A stretch of DNA of 64,000 bases from Nemania diffusa (lineage: Eukaryota > Ascomycota > Sordariomycetes > Xylariales > Xylariaceae). The translations under genes and the position numbers were made by a program. Below the pieces are notes generated by a model. The model was not told the DNA's origin. It made no database searches and saw only the letters and a list, made by a program, of their open reading frames with translations. Shown here piece by piece: positions 1 through 12,125 of this stretch. Position 1 is the stretch's first letter. Each line of letters opens with the position of its first letter. The DNA lies in the NCBI GenBank assembly GCA_038501195.1, contig JBBPUQ010000005.1:496001-560000 (forward strand), in the 5' to 3' direction.

Positions 1-427
1 AAAGCTATTAATATAAAATAATATAATTAAACTTTAGTTTTAAATTAAAAAAGCTTAAAAATACTTTTTTTAATGTATAAGCTTTATTTAAACATTTATA
101 AAAATGTCTAAAACTAATATTTAGAAAAAAATATTAGTAAAAAAAACAGCGCAAACAACACTTTTTTTAACTTATTATATAATTAAATATATTAGCTAAA
201 AATATATAAAAAAATTTATTTATATAAAAATAAATATATATTTATATAAAGCAACTATATAAAAGCTTAATAAATCTAGTTTTTAGTTAAAAAGCTGTAT
301 ATTTTTATTGTATTATTGTTTTTAGTTTAAATAAAATTTTAAAACTACAATATATTGCTTAAAAAAATAAGCGCAAAACAAAAATAAGTAGTAGCTATTA
401 TATTATTGCTACTACTACTATATAACA

Positions 428-450
428 AGTATATATATATAAATAAGTAA

Positions 451-496
<46 letters not shown>

Positions 497-531
497 TATA
501 TATATATATATATAAATAAATAAATAAACAA
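428..531. repeat. (AT)n microsatellite
   Basis: Long TA dinucleotide run inside the internal region of the first retroelement copy. The same run recurs at about 10555-10630 in the inverted copy, so it was part of the element before duplication. Confidence 0.8.
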
Positions 532-1061
532 GCAAATAAACATATAAAGAAAAAACGAAAAAAAAAAAACAGAAATAAACAAAAACTAGCTAAATATTTA
601 TACTTAAAATTTTATACTATATAAACTAACATTTTAACTAATATTGTTTATTTTTTTTATATAATATTTAATATTTTTTTTTTTTTATATAACAGTTATT
701 TATTAAACAAACAAATTAACAAATAACTATTAATTAATTAACTATATAAAGTTTACTAAATTAACTATTAATAATTTATTATAAACTTTATTATTGTATA
801 AAAAAGTTATTTTTAATAAATTAACTATAGCTAGCAATTTAATAAGCAGCGATTTGCTATTTTAACTAATTAAAAATATTATATAATATATAAACTAAGT
901 TAATATAACAAACAATTAAACTATGCTATTTATATATAGCTATAAAACAATTGATTTATTATATAACAAAACTAAGCTACTACAAAATATGTTGCTTTTT
1001 TGTTTTTTATTTTTTTGCTTTTATACAATATTTAGTTATAACTAAAAAAAAAAAAAACTAG

Positions 1062-1327
1062 TATTAAAATATTAATATTAGTTATAACTATATGTTATAG
1101 TTTATATACTGCAGTATTTATACTATAGTTGTATAAATAAATATATAGTTATATAAGCAAGCATTTATTTTATATGCTAGCAAAAATTTCATCTACAATA
1201 AAATCTTTAGCTATACAAAAAAACTCTTTTTAAATTTAATTATTAATATAAATATAGTACAACTAGTTTTATATTTTGTTTATATATAACCTATATATAC
1301 TATTGTATATATACAGCCCATTTAACA
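1062..1327 (+). repeat. LTR copy A (~266 bp)
   Basis: Homologous to 9739-10005 and 17508-17774 (both reversed). The best preserved copy (17508-17774, read on the minus strand) begins TGTTGGAATATTAG, and copy A ends CCCATTTAACA, so the unit has TG...CA ends as LTRs do. The TGTTGGAAT start is common in Ty1/copia-type LTRs. That is family knowledge and not proof here. Confidence 0.6.
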
Positions 1328-4300
1328 TTTTAATTATTATATTAATTAAGTAGTAAATATTAAACAAATATATTATTATATGTAAAATTGAAAAAGAAAA
1401 TAATGTTAAAATAAAAATAAAAATATAAAAAATATATAAAGCTATTAAAAAAAAGTTATATTAACTATATAAAAAAAATTATATATATTAATATTATTTA
1501 GTTTTATTTATATTATTTAAAATTGTTATAAAAATATAGTGTAAATTATATTAAATTTTTATTATATATATTAACTATTTAGTATTTAAATTTTATAAAT
1601 AATATTTTTAAATTATAAAGTTAAAAAAAAAACAGTAAATATAAAATTTATAAAAAAATTTATATAATAACATATTATTGTTAATTTAAAACTTAATAAT
1701 AAAAAATATTAAAGCAAATTAAAAGCAATAATAAATTAAAACTTGTATTAATTTATGTTTTAATTTATAAATAAAAATAATATAATAAATTTTAATAATT
1801 AAATTTTATAAATTTATAATAATTAGTTTTAAAAGTAAAAAAAACTTTTAAAAAAAAATTTAAAAAATAAAGCAAAAAAATAATTAAATTAGCTAAATTA
1901 TAAATAAAACAAAAAAAACAATTAAAATTGTTAAAAAACTACTAAATATTGTTATTTTAAAAACAATTACTACTAAAAACAAAAAAGTATTTATTTTTAT
2001 TAATATTAAACTTTTTAACAAAATAATTAAAGCTAAAAATCTTTTATAAAATATTAAAAATAGTTAAAACGCTAATATAAAAAGTTAAAAATATTTTTAT
2101 ACTTTAAAAAAAAATTATAAAATATAGCTTGTAATATTTAAAAATTTATAATATTTAATAACTAAAAAAGTAAAATAAAATTAGTATAAAAATTAATATA
2201 ATAATAAAGTTTAAAAACAAATAATTTATATAAATTATTAATAAAATAAAATATAAATAGCAGTAGTTTTAAAAAATAAAAATTTTTATTTTGTGATATT
2301 AATAAATTGCTTATTAATAAAAATATAAAAAAAGCTTAGTTTTTTTGTTGTAAAAAATATATAAAGTTTAAAAACATTAAAACTAAATAAGCTAAAACAA
2401 ATAAGCAGTTTTTTTATAGCTAAATTAAGTTTTTAAATTAATAAAATATTACAAACTAAAAAATAAAAATAATACAAACAAAAATAAAAAGTTTTAATTT
2501 TATAAAAAAAACTACTTAATATAAAAAATAAAGCTTATTTTTATAAAAAATAAAAATTATAAATTAATTTTTGTTAAATTAATTATTTATACTAATTTAT
2601 ATATTAATTTTAACTTATATAACAAATAAAAGCTGCTTAATATTTTTATAAATGCTATAAAAAAATTTAAAAATTAACAGTAAGCTTTTTAATATATAAA
2701 ACTAAACTATAAAATATATCGTTTATTGTTTTTTTTTAGTAAATATAATATAAGCTAAAAATAAAAAGCTAAAACTATTTAAATTAAATAATTTATATAA
2801 TAATTAATTATATATTAATTTATGTTTTAATTAAATTATATATATTTTATAAATTTTATTATAAATAGATTTTTATTTTTTAGCTAATAAAAATAAATAT
2901 TTAAAATAAATTAAAACAAAAACAATATTATATACAAAGTTTTATAAATGTTTTTAAAAACTTTAAAAGTAAATATTTTTAGCTTTAAAGTTTTTAACAA
3001 AATAGTAGTAATAATTTAAATTATATTTGTTAAAATTAACAATTTTAATATTAAAATTGTTACAAAAATTTTTTTTTTTTTTGTTAAAGTTAATTTTAGT
3101 AAAAAAAAAAATAACTACTTTATATTAAATTTAAAAAAAAACAAAATTATAAGCAGTAATAATTTGCTTAAAATGTTTGCTACAAATATAGCTAAAAAAT
3201 TAAAGCAAAAATTAATACAAAAATTAAAATAAAAAATATATTAACTATTATTAACTTTTAATATAATTAAAACATAAACTTAACTTTTTTTTTTATAATA
3301 TATATTAAAATAATTTTTAAATTAAATTAATTGTTTTTAATAAATTTAATGTTTTAATATAATAACAGCGTTTTTATAAATATGTTATAAAAAAAATAAA
3401 TTAATAATATATATATAAGCTTTTATAATATAAAAATTTATAAATAATTAAGTTTTATTTTTATAGCGTTTAAAAAATTAAAAGTTTTTAAAGTTGTTTA
3501 TAAAACATTTATTAAACATTTAAACAATTAATTAAAACAAAAATTAATACAAATAAATAAATATATATATTAAAACTAAACAAAGCATTAAAAATTATTT
3601 TAAAAAAAAAAAAGCGCAGCTAAGTTTTTAAAAGTTTGTAATTAGCTAAAAATTAAATAAATAAAATAAAAAAAAAAAAAAAAGTACAATAAAAAAAAAA
3701 TTAATATAAAGCTAAAATTTTTTCTGCTAATTATATAATATACTGTTTGTTTAATTAAAAAAAATTTTTTTTTTAATAAAAAATTTAAATAAATTAATAT
3801 TTTTATATTAAACATTTATTAATTAAAATTAATAAAAATTATAATAATAAAAAACTATTAAAATTAAAACTTATTGTTAATTTTAATAATAAATATAATA
3901 TATTTTTTATTAAATTATTTAATAATTATTATATAAAATTAATATTAAATTAATATAAAAACAACATTAATAATAAAATAATAAAAACAAATTTTTAATT
4001 TTAATAATTTATTATAAATAATAAATATAATATTAATATATATATATATAAAAATTAAAAAATAAATAAATAATAAAATAAAAATTATAAATTAAATAAA
4101 TATAAAAATATTTATAATTTTTTAATTAAAAAAACTAAAAAAAAAATTTAATTATTTAAAATATAAAATAATTATATATAATAAAGTAAAAAATTAAAAA
4201 ATATTAAATTATTATTATTAAAATATATTAGCTTATAAATAAATAATAAATTAAATATAATATTTTATATATATAAATATTTAATAAAATATATAAATAT

Positions 4301-7300
4301 TAATATTTTAATTGCTTTAAAATAATAAATATAAATTATTATATAAAATAAAACTATTAATTTATATTATTAAAAAGTTTTAAAATATATTATATTTAAA
4401 ATAACAAATAAAAAATATAGTTTTAAAATATTTATTTATATTTAAATTATTATATATAAAATAAAACTATATTTTTATAATATTTATATATATTATAAAT
4501 AAAATATAAATTAAAATTTATTATTTTAACAAATTTATATTAAAAATAATTAGTTATAAATTATATTATTATATTTATTAAATTTATTAAATTTATTTTA
4601 TTAGTTTTTTTATTATATATTTTTGTTTATTATTAATAATATATAATTAAAATATAGTTTATATATAATTAAAACATAAATTAAAACTTTATTTATATAT
4701 TTTTAATATAAAATTAATATATAATTAATATATAATTAATATATAATTAGTTTAAAAATATTTTTAATAATATATTAAAAATTACAAAGCTATAAAAATT
4801 AAATAATTTAACATTTTAATATAATATAAATTGTTTTTTGTTAAAACTAGTTATTAACTAATTATATTTAGTTTTGTTTTTTTTGCTTTTTTTTGCAACT
4901 ATTTTTTTATGTTATAACAGTATTACTTTTTATATGCTTTATTTTTTTTGTTTGTTTTAATATATATAATACATTTAATTTTTTAAATTTTTTAATTTTA
5001 ATATTATTTTTAGCAATACTTTCAAAAATAAATCTTAATTTATTACTTTTTTATATTAGCTTTGTTAAAACGCTAAATATTTGTTAGTAAAAAATACTAG
5101 TTAAAAATAAATCAAATAGTTAAAATGTTTTTTATATAATATTTAAACAATATTTTAACTATTTATTAACTTTTTTATTATTATATAATATGTTATTATT
5201 TTTTGTAGTATTAATTTATAAAAAAACAAAAATTATAAATATAAATTAAAACAGCTTTAAAAAAATACAAAAGTAATTAAACTAATAAATTAAATAAAAC
5301 TAGTTTTAAATTTTTTTTAAAGTAATAGCTTTTGTTTAAATATATAATATATTTTAAACTAAAGCAGCTAGTTTTAGCTACTAATTTTTAATTATAATTT
5401 AAAACACAAAAACATTTTAGTTATTATTACAATTTAAAAATAAATTAGCATTATTATATAAAACAAAAAAACTATAAATAATTATATAGTTTTAAATATA
5501 TATTAATAATATATTTATAAAGTTTATTAAACTATTAATTAAATAAAACTTTTTATTTTTTTTATTAATATAATATAAAATAAAATAATAAAAATAATAT
5601 TATTACTTTATTAAAACTTAATTATATTATAATTATAAGTTTATTAATATTAATAGTTTATATAGCTGCAATATAAATATAACAATTGTATTTTTATTAG
5701 TAGTTTTAGTATATTTGTTTTAAATAAACAATAGCGTTAATTTTATACTGTTTATTTAACTTAGTTTGCTTGAAATATTTTTGCTATTTTTTAAAAAAAA
5801 TATTAAAAGTTATTAAAAAACTACTAAATAAAAAATAAAAAAATAAAACAAAAATTAAAAAGTTATAATTATTTTTAAAAGCTTTAATTATATATTTATT
5901 AACTTTTTTTTTGTTAGTTTTAAAGCTTTTTAATAACAACTTTAAATTATTTTTATTAAAGAACTAAATACTATTTAATAGCTTTTATTTAATTTGATTT
6001 TTATAACAACTAAAATATTTAAAAATAAATTATAAACTATTAAAAATATAATTAATTTAGTTTTTATTAAATAACTTAAATTTATTTATAAGCTAAAAAA
6101 ATATTAATTTAACTTTTATTATATAATTAATATATAACTAAATGTTATAAACAAAAACAAATTTAGTTATTAATAAATAATTTTTATTAATATAAGTTTT
6201 AATTATATATTATAATATAATTGTTTTAGTAAATATAATAAAAGTTAAATTTTATTTAGTTTTTATATTTTAAACAAAATTAAAAAAATTAAAAAAAAGT
6301 ACAGCGCTACAAACAATTAAACATTATTAAAAAAAGCAAAAATATTTTTGTTTTTTTATGTTTATATTAATATAAATAACTAATTAACAAATCTATAATT
6401 AATTAATATATTAATTAATATATTTTAAACATAAAATAAAACTATATTACATTTATTATATAAGTAATTAAATTTAACTAATACAATAATATATATTTTT
6501 TTTATATATTATTTACTTTTTTTTTAACAATGTTTATATTTTTAACAATATATTTAACATTTAATGATTTAAATAGCATTTTAAAAATAAGTTATATAAT
6601 ATAAAAAAAACATAACAAATAAACAATTGTTTTAAATTAGCTGTTATATTTTAAAGCTTATTAAATATACTAAAACTTAAAACTTAACTTATTATTAGCT
6701 ATTACTATTTATATTAATATATAAAAACTAATATTTTTAAAAACTTTATAAAATAAAAAAAAGTTAAACTTTATATTTTTAAATTCAATATTTTATATAT
6801 TAATTAAAAAATACTGTTGTTTTTAGTTTTTGTTAATATAATAAACAATTATACTTTAATAAATATATTTTAAACTAAAACATATTTATATATTTGTAAT
6901 AATATTAACTTTAGATTTATTTAACTGTATTTTTAGCTAGTTTTTTATAATAAAATCAATATATTGTATATATTGTTTTTTAAATGTTATAAAAAAAAAA
7001 ATGTTAAAATTAAAAACAATATAATTAAAAAAAGCAGCAAAATAAAAACTAGCTATTAAATTAAATAATAAATTAATTTTAATTTAAATATAAATTTATA
7101 ATTAATAATTAAATAAAATAGTTGTAACAGTTTATAAAAAATTAATATATAAATTATAACAAAACAAAAATATAATATTATTTAATTTAGTATTTTTAAG
7201 TTATTTTTTTAGTTTTGTTTATATAATTTATATAATTTATTTTTGCTATGTTATATTATTATATTTGTTTTAATTTTTTTAAAAAAAACAAAATAAGTTA

Positions 7301-9738
7301 ATTGTTTTATACAATATTTGCAAATTATTTTTGAAATTTTTGTAATAATTTCTACTGCTTAATTCTAGCGTTTTTAAATATTTCTACAACGTTATAATAA
7401 ATTTTATATTTTTGTTATTTTATAAATACTAGTTTTTAATGTTGCAAACTTTTTATATTAGTTAATAATAGTAAACTATTTTTAAAATAATTTATTATAT
7501 TTTATATTATATATATAATAAAATAGTTTTTTTATTTAAAACAACTAATTTATTAAAAATAATAGTAGTTATAAAATGCAAAAAGTTGTTAATAATATAA
7601 AAAATAAATTAATTTTATAAAGTATTAAAAACAGCATTTATTTAATAAAAAAAAATCAAATTAAATATAATATTAAAAATTAAACAAAACTAATATTACT
7701 AGCTATTTATATATTAATTAAAAAATTGCTGTAAATATTTAAATAGCTATAAATAACAAACAGAAAAAAAACTATAAAAAAAGCAAAAAATAAATTAAAT
7801 TTTATATTAGTAATAAAAACTTTAAGCTTTTGTTAAATAAATAAAGCTTTGTTTTTTAATATTATTAATAAAAAATTTATTTTTTTGTTATAAACTTTAG
7901 TTTAAAAATAAAAAGTTAAAAGTTGTATTAATTGCTGTTATATTTTTTAAAATATATTAGCTAAAAAAAAATATAGTTTTATTAAAAAGTTTTTTTTTAG
8001 TATAAATATATAATATTTTAGTTTTAAACTAAATTTTTTTTTTTTTTATTTTTTTTTAATATTTTATTTTTATTATGCTTTTTTTTTATTTTTTTTTTAT
8101 TTAATTTAATATATTTTTTAAAGTTGTTATTTAACTAAAAAAACAATATGTTTAATTTTATAATTAATATAAATAATTTATTTTAAAAAATTTAAAAAAC
8201 TTTTTATTGCTTTTTTAATAAAACTTATAATAAATATATAAATTTTATGTTTTTAATTGCAGTAGCAAATAATAGCTTTTTTTTAAAATTATTACTTTAT
8301 TTAATAAAAGTAAAAAAACAGTTATTTTTATTTTTTCGCAAAAATTTAGCTATAAAAGTAGCAAAAAAATTTTGCTTTATTTTGTTAGCATTTTTAACTA
8401 AAAAACTAGTTGCTGCACTATTAATTAATAAAAAACAAACTTAAAAGTTTAATAGTAAAAATTTCGATTAAAATATTAATTAATATATTATTAATATGTT
8501 ATAGCTATTATATTATATAAAATTTAATAATACTAAAAACAGTTTAACTTGTTAATTTTTAAGCAACTGTTTTAACAAATAGTATATAAACTTATTTTGT
8601 ATAATAATTTAACTTTTTAAATTGCTAATACTATTATAAATATACTATAAAAAGCAGCTAAAATACACTTTATAAAAATATTTGTTTATAAATTTGCTAT
8701 TATTTTAGTAAATAATGTTTTTAATTTTTAATTAAGCAGTAATTATTATATAATATATATTAAAAAAGTTATAGTAATATAGTTAAATTTTTAATTGTTA
8801 AAAAATATTAAATATAAAATACAAATAAATATATTATAAATAAAATTTTGTTAATAAAATTTATTAATTATATATTGCTTAATTAATAATTTAACTTTTT
8901 TTTATTATATTAGCTACATTAAATAAAAAACTACTATATATTATTTTATTAATTTAATTTATTATATATATATTAAATATATAATATAAAATAAAAGTTA
9001 TTATAATAATAACTTAATATAAAAAAAAATAAAAATTGTTTAATTTATTATTTAAATATAAATAAACTAATAAATATATTTTATTAGTATAAAAATATTA
9101 AAACTTTAATTTGAACTATTTTATATATTTATAATATATTAAAATATAAAATTATAATTATATAAAAATAACATTAAACTAAATTTTATTATTTAAATTA
9201 ATATATATTTTATAACTTTTTAATTTTATATTAATTTTATATTATTAATAAATTTATAAAGTTTTAATAATATTATTAATATATATATTATTACTTATAA
9301 TTTTTTTTAATATATTTTTATATATGTAAATTTTTAAAATTAAATTTAACAGTTATTATATTTTATTAGTTTTAATTTTTATAAATATTATAACTATAAA
9401 TATAGTTATAACTAATTTTTATAACTATTAAATAATATATATTATATTTTAAATATATTATAATTATAATAAATATTTAATAATTATTAAATAATAAATA
9501 TAATTTTTAATTTTTATTTTTATTAATTATTAAATTAAATTATATAAAAATTTTTAAATTTTAAAAAATTTATTAATTTTATTTTTAATTATTTTATTTT
9601 ATTTATATATTATTATTTTTATATATTTAATTTTATTAATAAGTTTTTTTTATTATTTAATTATTTAATATAAATTTATATTTTTTTAAAAAAAAAAGTG
9701 GGTTTTTTTTTTTTTTTTATAGCTTTTGTTTTATTTTT
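1328..9738. other. AT-rich RIP-degraded DNA, no gene
   Basis: About 8.4 kb of extremely AT-rich sequence. Remaining C and G are nearly all in AGCT, TGC or GCT contexts, and CpA/TpG and CpG are scarce, as RIP leaves them. Short open frames here (for example at 4893-5087 and 8247-8444) encode only Phe/Leu/Ile/Lys/Asn strings that any such base composition yields, so I do not call them genes. It is probably one or more decayed transposons. No terminal repeats or conserved domain could be recognised. Confidence 0.75.
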
Positions 9739-10005
9739 ATTAAATAAACTATATATATATAATAATATGTATAAGTTATACATAAATAGAATATAAAACT
9801 AATTATATTATGTTTATTTTTTAATAATTAAATCTAAAAAAAGTTTTTTTATATAGCTAGAGATTTTATTGTAAATAAAATTTCTATTAGTATATAAAAT
9901 AAGTATTTATTTATATAACTATATATTTGTTTATATAACTATAGTATAAATATTGTAGCATATAAACTATAACATATAGTTGTAACTAATACTAATATTT
10001 TAACA
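9739..10005 (-). repeat. LTR copy B (3' LTR)
   Basis: Same ~267-bp unit as LTR A and C, here strongly AT-shifted. It ends at TATTTTAACA on the plus strand, the complement of the TGTTGGAATA start in copy C after G-to-A changes. Confidence 0.6.
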
Positions 10006-10554
10006 CTAGCTTTTTTTTTTTTTAGTTATAATTAAGTATTATATAAAAGCAAAAAAATAAAAAATAAAAAAGCAATATATTTTATAGTAGCTTAGTTCTA
10101 TTATACAATAAATCGATTGTTTTGTAGCTATATATAAATAATATAATTTAATTGTTTACTATATTAACTTAGCTTATATATTATATAACACTTTTAATTA
10201 GTTAAAATAGCAAATTATTATTTATTAAATTGCTAATTATAGTTAGTTTATTAAAAATAACTTTTTTATATAACAATAAAGTTTATAATAAATTATTAAT
10301 AGTTAATTTAATAAACTTTATATAGTTAATTAATTAATAGTTATTTATTGATTTGTTTACTTAATAAATAACTGCTATATAAAAAAAAAAAAATATTAAA
10401 TATTGTATAAAAAAAATAAACAATATTAGTTAAAGTATTAGTTCATATAGCGTAAAATCTCAAATATAAATATTTAACTAATTTTTATTTATTTTTGTTT
10501 TTTTTTTTTCGTTTTTTTTTTATATATTTATTTGCTTATTTATTTATTTATTTA

Positions 10555-10570
10555 TATATATATATATATA

Positions 10571-10609
<39 letters not shown>

Positions 10610-10630
10610 TTTATTTATATATATATATTT
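10555..10630. repeat. (AT)n microsatellite, counterpart of the run near position 480
   Basis: TA repeat inside the inverted copy of the shared retroelement region. Its position relative to the LTR matches that of the block near the window start. Confidence 0.75.
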
Positions 10631-11189
10631 GTTATATAGTAGCAGTAGTAGTAGTATAATAGCTATTACTTGCTTTTACTCCGTGCTTACTTTTTTAAAC
10701 AATGTATTATAGTTTTAAAACTTTGTTTAAACTAAAAACAATAGTATAATAAAAGTATATAGTTTTTTAACTAAAAGCTAAACTTATTAAGTTTTTATAT
10801 AGTTATTTTATATAAATATATATTTATTTTTATATAAATAAATCTTTTTATATATTTTTAGCTAATATATTTGATTATATAATAAGCTAAAAAAAGCGTT
10901 ATTTATACCGCTTTTTTTACTAATATTATTTTTTAAGTATTAGTTTCAAATGTTTTTATAAATGTTTAAGCAAAGTTTATATACTAAAAAAAGTACTTTC
11001 GAGCTATTTTAGTCCAAAGTTAAAGTTTAATTATACCGCTTTATATTAACAGCTTTTAAAATAGTTGTTAATGCTACATTAGTATACTGTTTACTAAATA
11101 TTATTAAGTTTTTAGTTTTTAAAAAAGCATATGTAGTATATATATTTAGCGTTTATATAGCATTTGTTGTTTTTAGTATAGTTTATAAA

Positions 11190-11192
<3 letters not shown>

Positions 11193-11225
<33 letters not shown>
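11193..11225. repeat. 33-nt homopolymer A tract
   Basis: Uninterrupted run of about 33 A (T on the strand of the retroelement). It could be a poly-A relic of a nested insertion or a slippage product. It lies just beyond the segment shared with the window start (which ends near 11056). Confidence 0.8.
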
Positions 11226-11227
<2 letters not shown>

Positions 11228-11440
11228 TTTAGTTTTGTTTTATTTTTTATATAGTAGCTAAAAAATAATAAATTTAATTTCTTAGTTTTTTTTAACAATG
11301 TTTTATTTATATATACTATATAAATATTTTTTGTATATATATATACTAAAATGTTTTATATTATATATAAGTTATTAAATATATATATATTTTTCGATTT
11401 TTTTTTAAATATAAAAGTTTGTTATATATATGTTTATTTA

Positions 11441-11640
11441 TTAATTTAAAATAAAAGTATATTATATATATATATTTTAGTTAATATATAATAAATATAT
11501 GTTATATATATATATAACTATTAATATATAGTAAAAATATATTGTATATATATATAGCTGTTAATATAAAATAAAAATATATTATATATATATGTAGCTG
11601 TTGATATAAAGTAAAAATATATTATATATAAGTGCTTTTA
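11441..11640. repeat. 40-bp tandem repeat, 5 copies
   Basis: Units start at 11441, 11481, 11521, 11561 and 11601, each exactly 40 bp, beginning TTAATATA/TTGATATA and ending in a TATATA(G/A)CTG-like tail. The later copies are the most alike (TATAGCTG ends). Confidence 0.75.
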
Positions 11641-11745
11641 AATATATATAATAAAAAAAAAAAGAAACTAAAAAAAAAAAAAAAATCAATAAAGTTTAAA
11701 ATCAATAATTTTTTATTATTAATTTTAAACTTTGCTTGCTTTAAT

Positions 11746-12125
11746 TAAAAATCGAACTTAAAATATACAATAAATGCTGTATATATTACTGCTATACTAC
11801 TAAGACTTATTTATTAAAAATAAATCTTTTGTAATATTTAAATATATACTTTTTTATATAAAAAAAAAAGCAGCTTTTATATAAAAATCGTTTTATATTA
11901 TACAAAAGTAAAATACTGTATAAAAAAAACTATACTTAAAATATACTGCTTATATTAGCTTATTTTAAATATATGCCTTAACTAAAAATCGAATCTAAAA
12001 TATACAAAAAAAATTGCATATGTTATTATTATACTACTAAAACCTGCTTATTAAAAATAAATCTTTTATAATATTTCAAATATATGTTTTTTTATATAAA
12101 AAAAAAGCAGTTTTTATATAATAGT
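11746..12125 (-). repeat. Duplicated block with tRNA-like (box A/box B) remnants
   Basis: Two related blocks of about 140 bp lie 237 bp apart (ATCGAAC at 11751 and ATCGAAT at 11988). Read on the minus strand each has a TAGTATAGCAG-like box A and, about 40 nt later, a GTTCGATTTT/ATTCGATTTT box B, the spacing of a tRNA or tRNA-derived SINE. Both are followed by the same poly-A-rich flank. No acceptor stem pairs after RIP, so I do not call a tRNA gene. Confidence 0.35.

Larger units (their letters stand above)
1..1327 (+). mobile_element. 3' end of an RIP-degraded LTR retrotransposon (cut by window start)
   Basis: This stretch matches, over its full length and in inverted orientation, the segment 9739-11056. 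Both contain the same order of landmarks: a run around AAATATATTAGCTAAAAATATA, a long (AT)n block, a TTTTTTTC/GAAAAAAA region, then a ~267-bp LTR-like end. Because the shared part lies upstream of the LTR in both copies, it is best read as internal 3' sequence followed by the 3' LTR, with the 5' part lying outside the window. No reading frame survives. Differences between the copies are mostly C/T and G/A, as expected from RIP. Class is inferred only. Confidence 0.6.

Noticed and set aside
4893..5087. Small membrane-like proteins in the AT-rich blocks (also 8247-8444, 12125-12313, 22169-22378)
   Set aside because: Hydrophobic Phe/Leu/Ile strings are what random AT-rich frames encode; no start context, splice or conservation evidence.
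11441..11640. CRISPR-like array
   Set aside because: Simple 40-bp tandem repeat without spacers in a eukaryotic genome.
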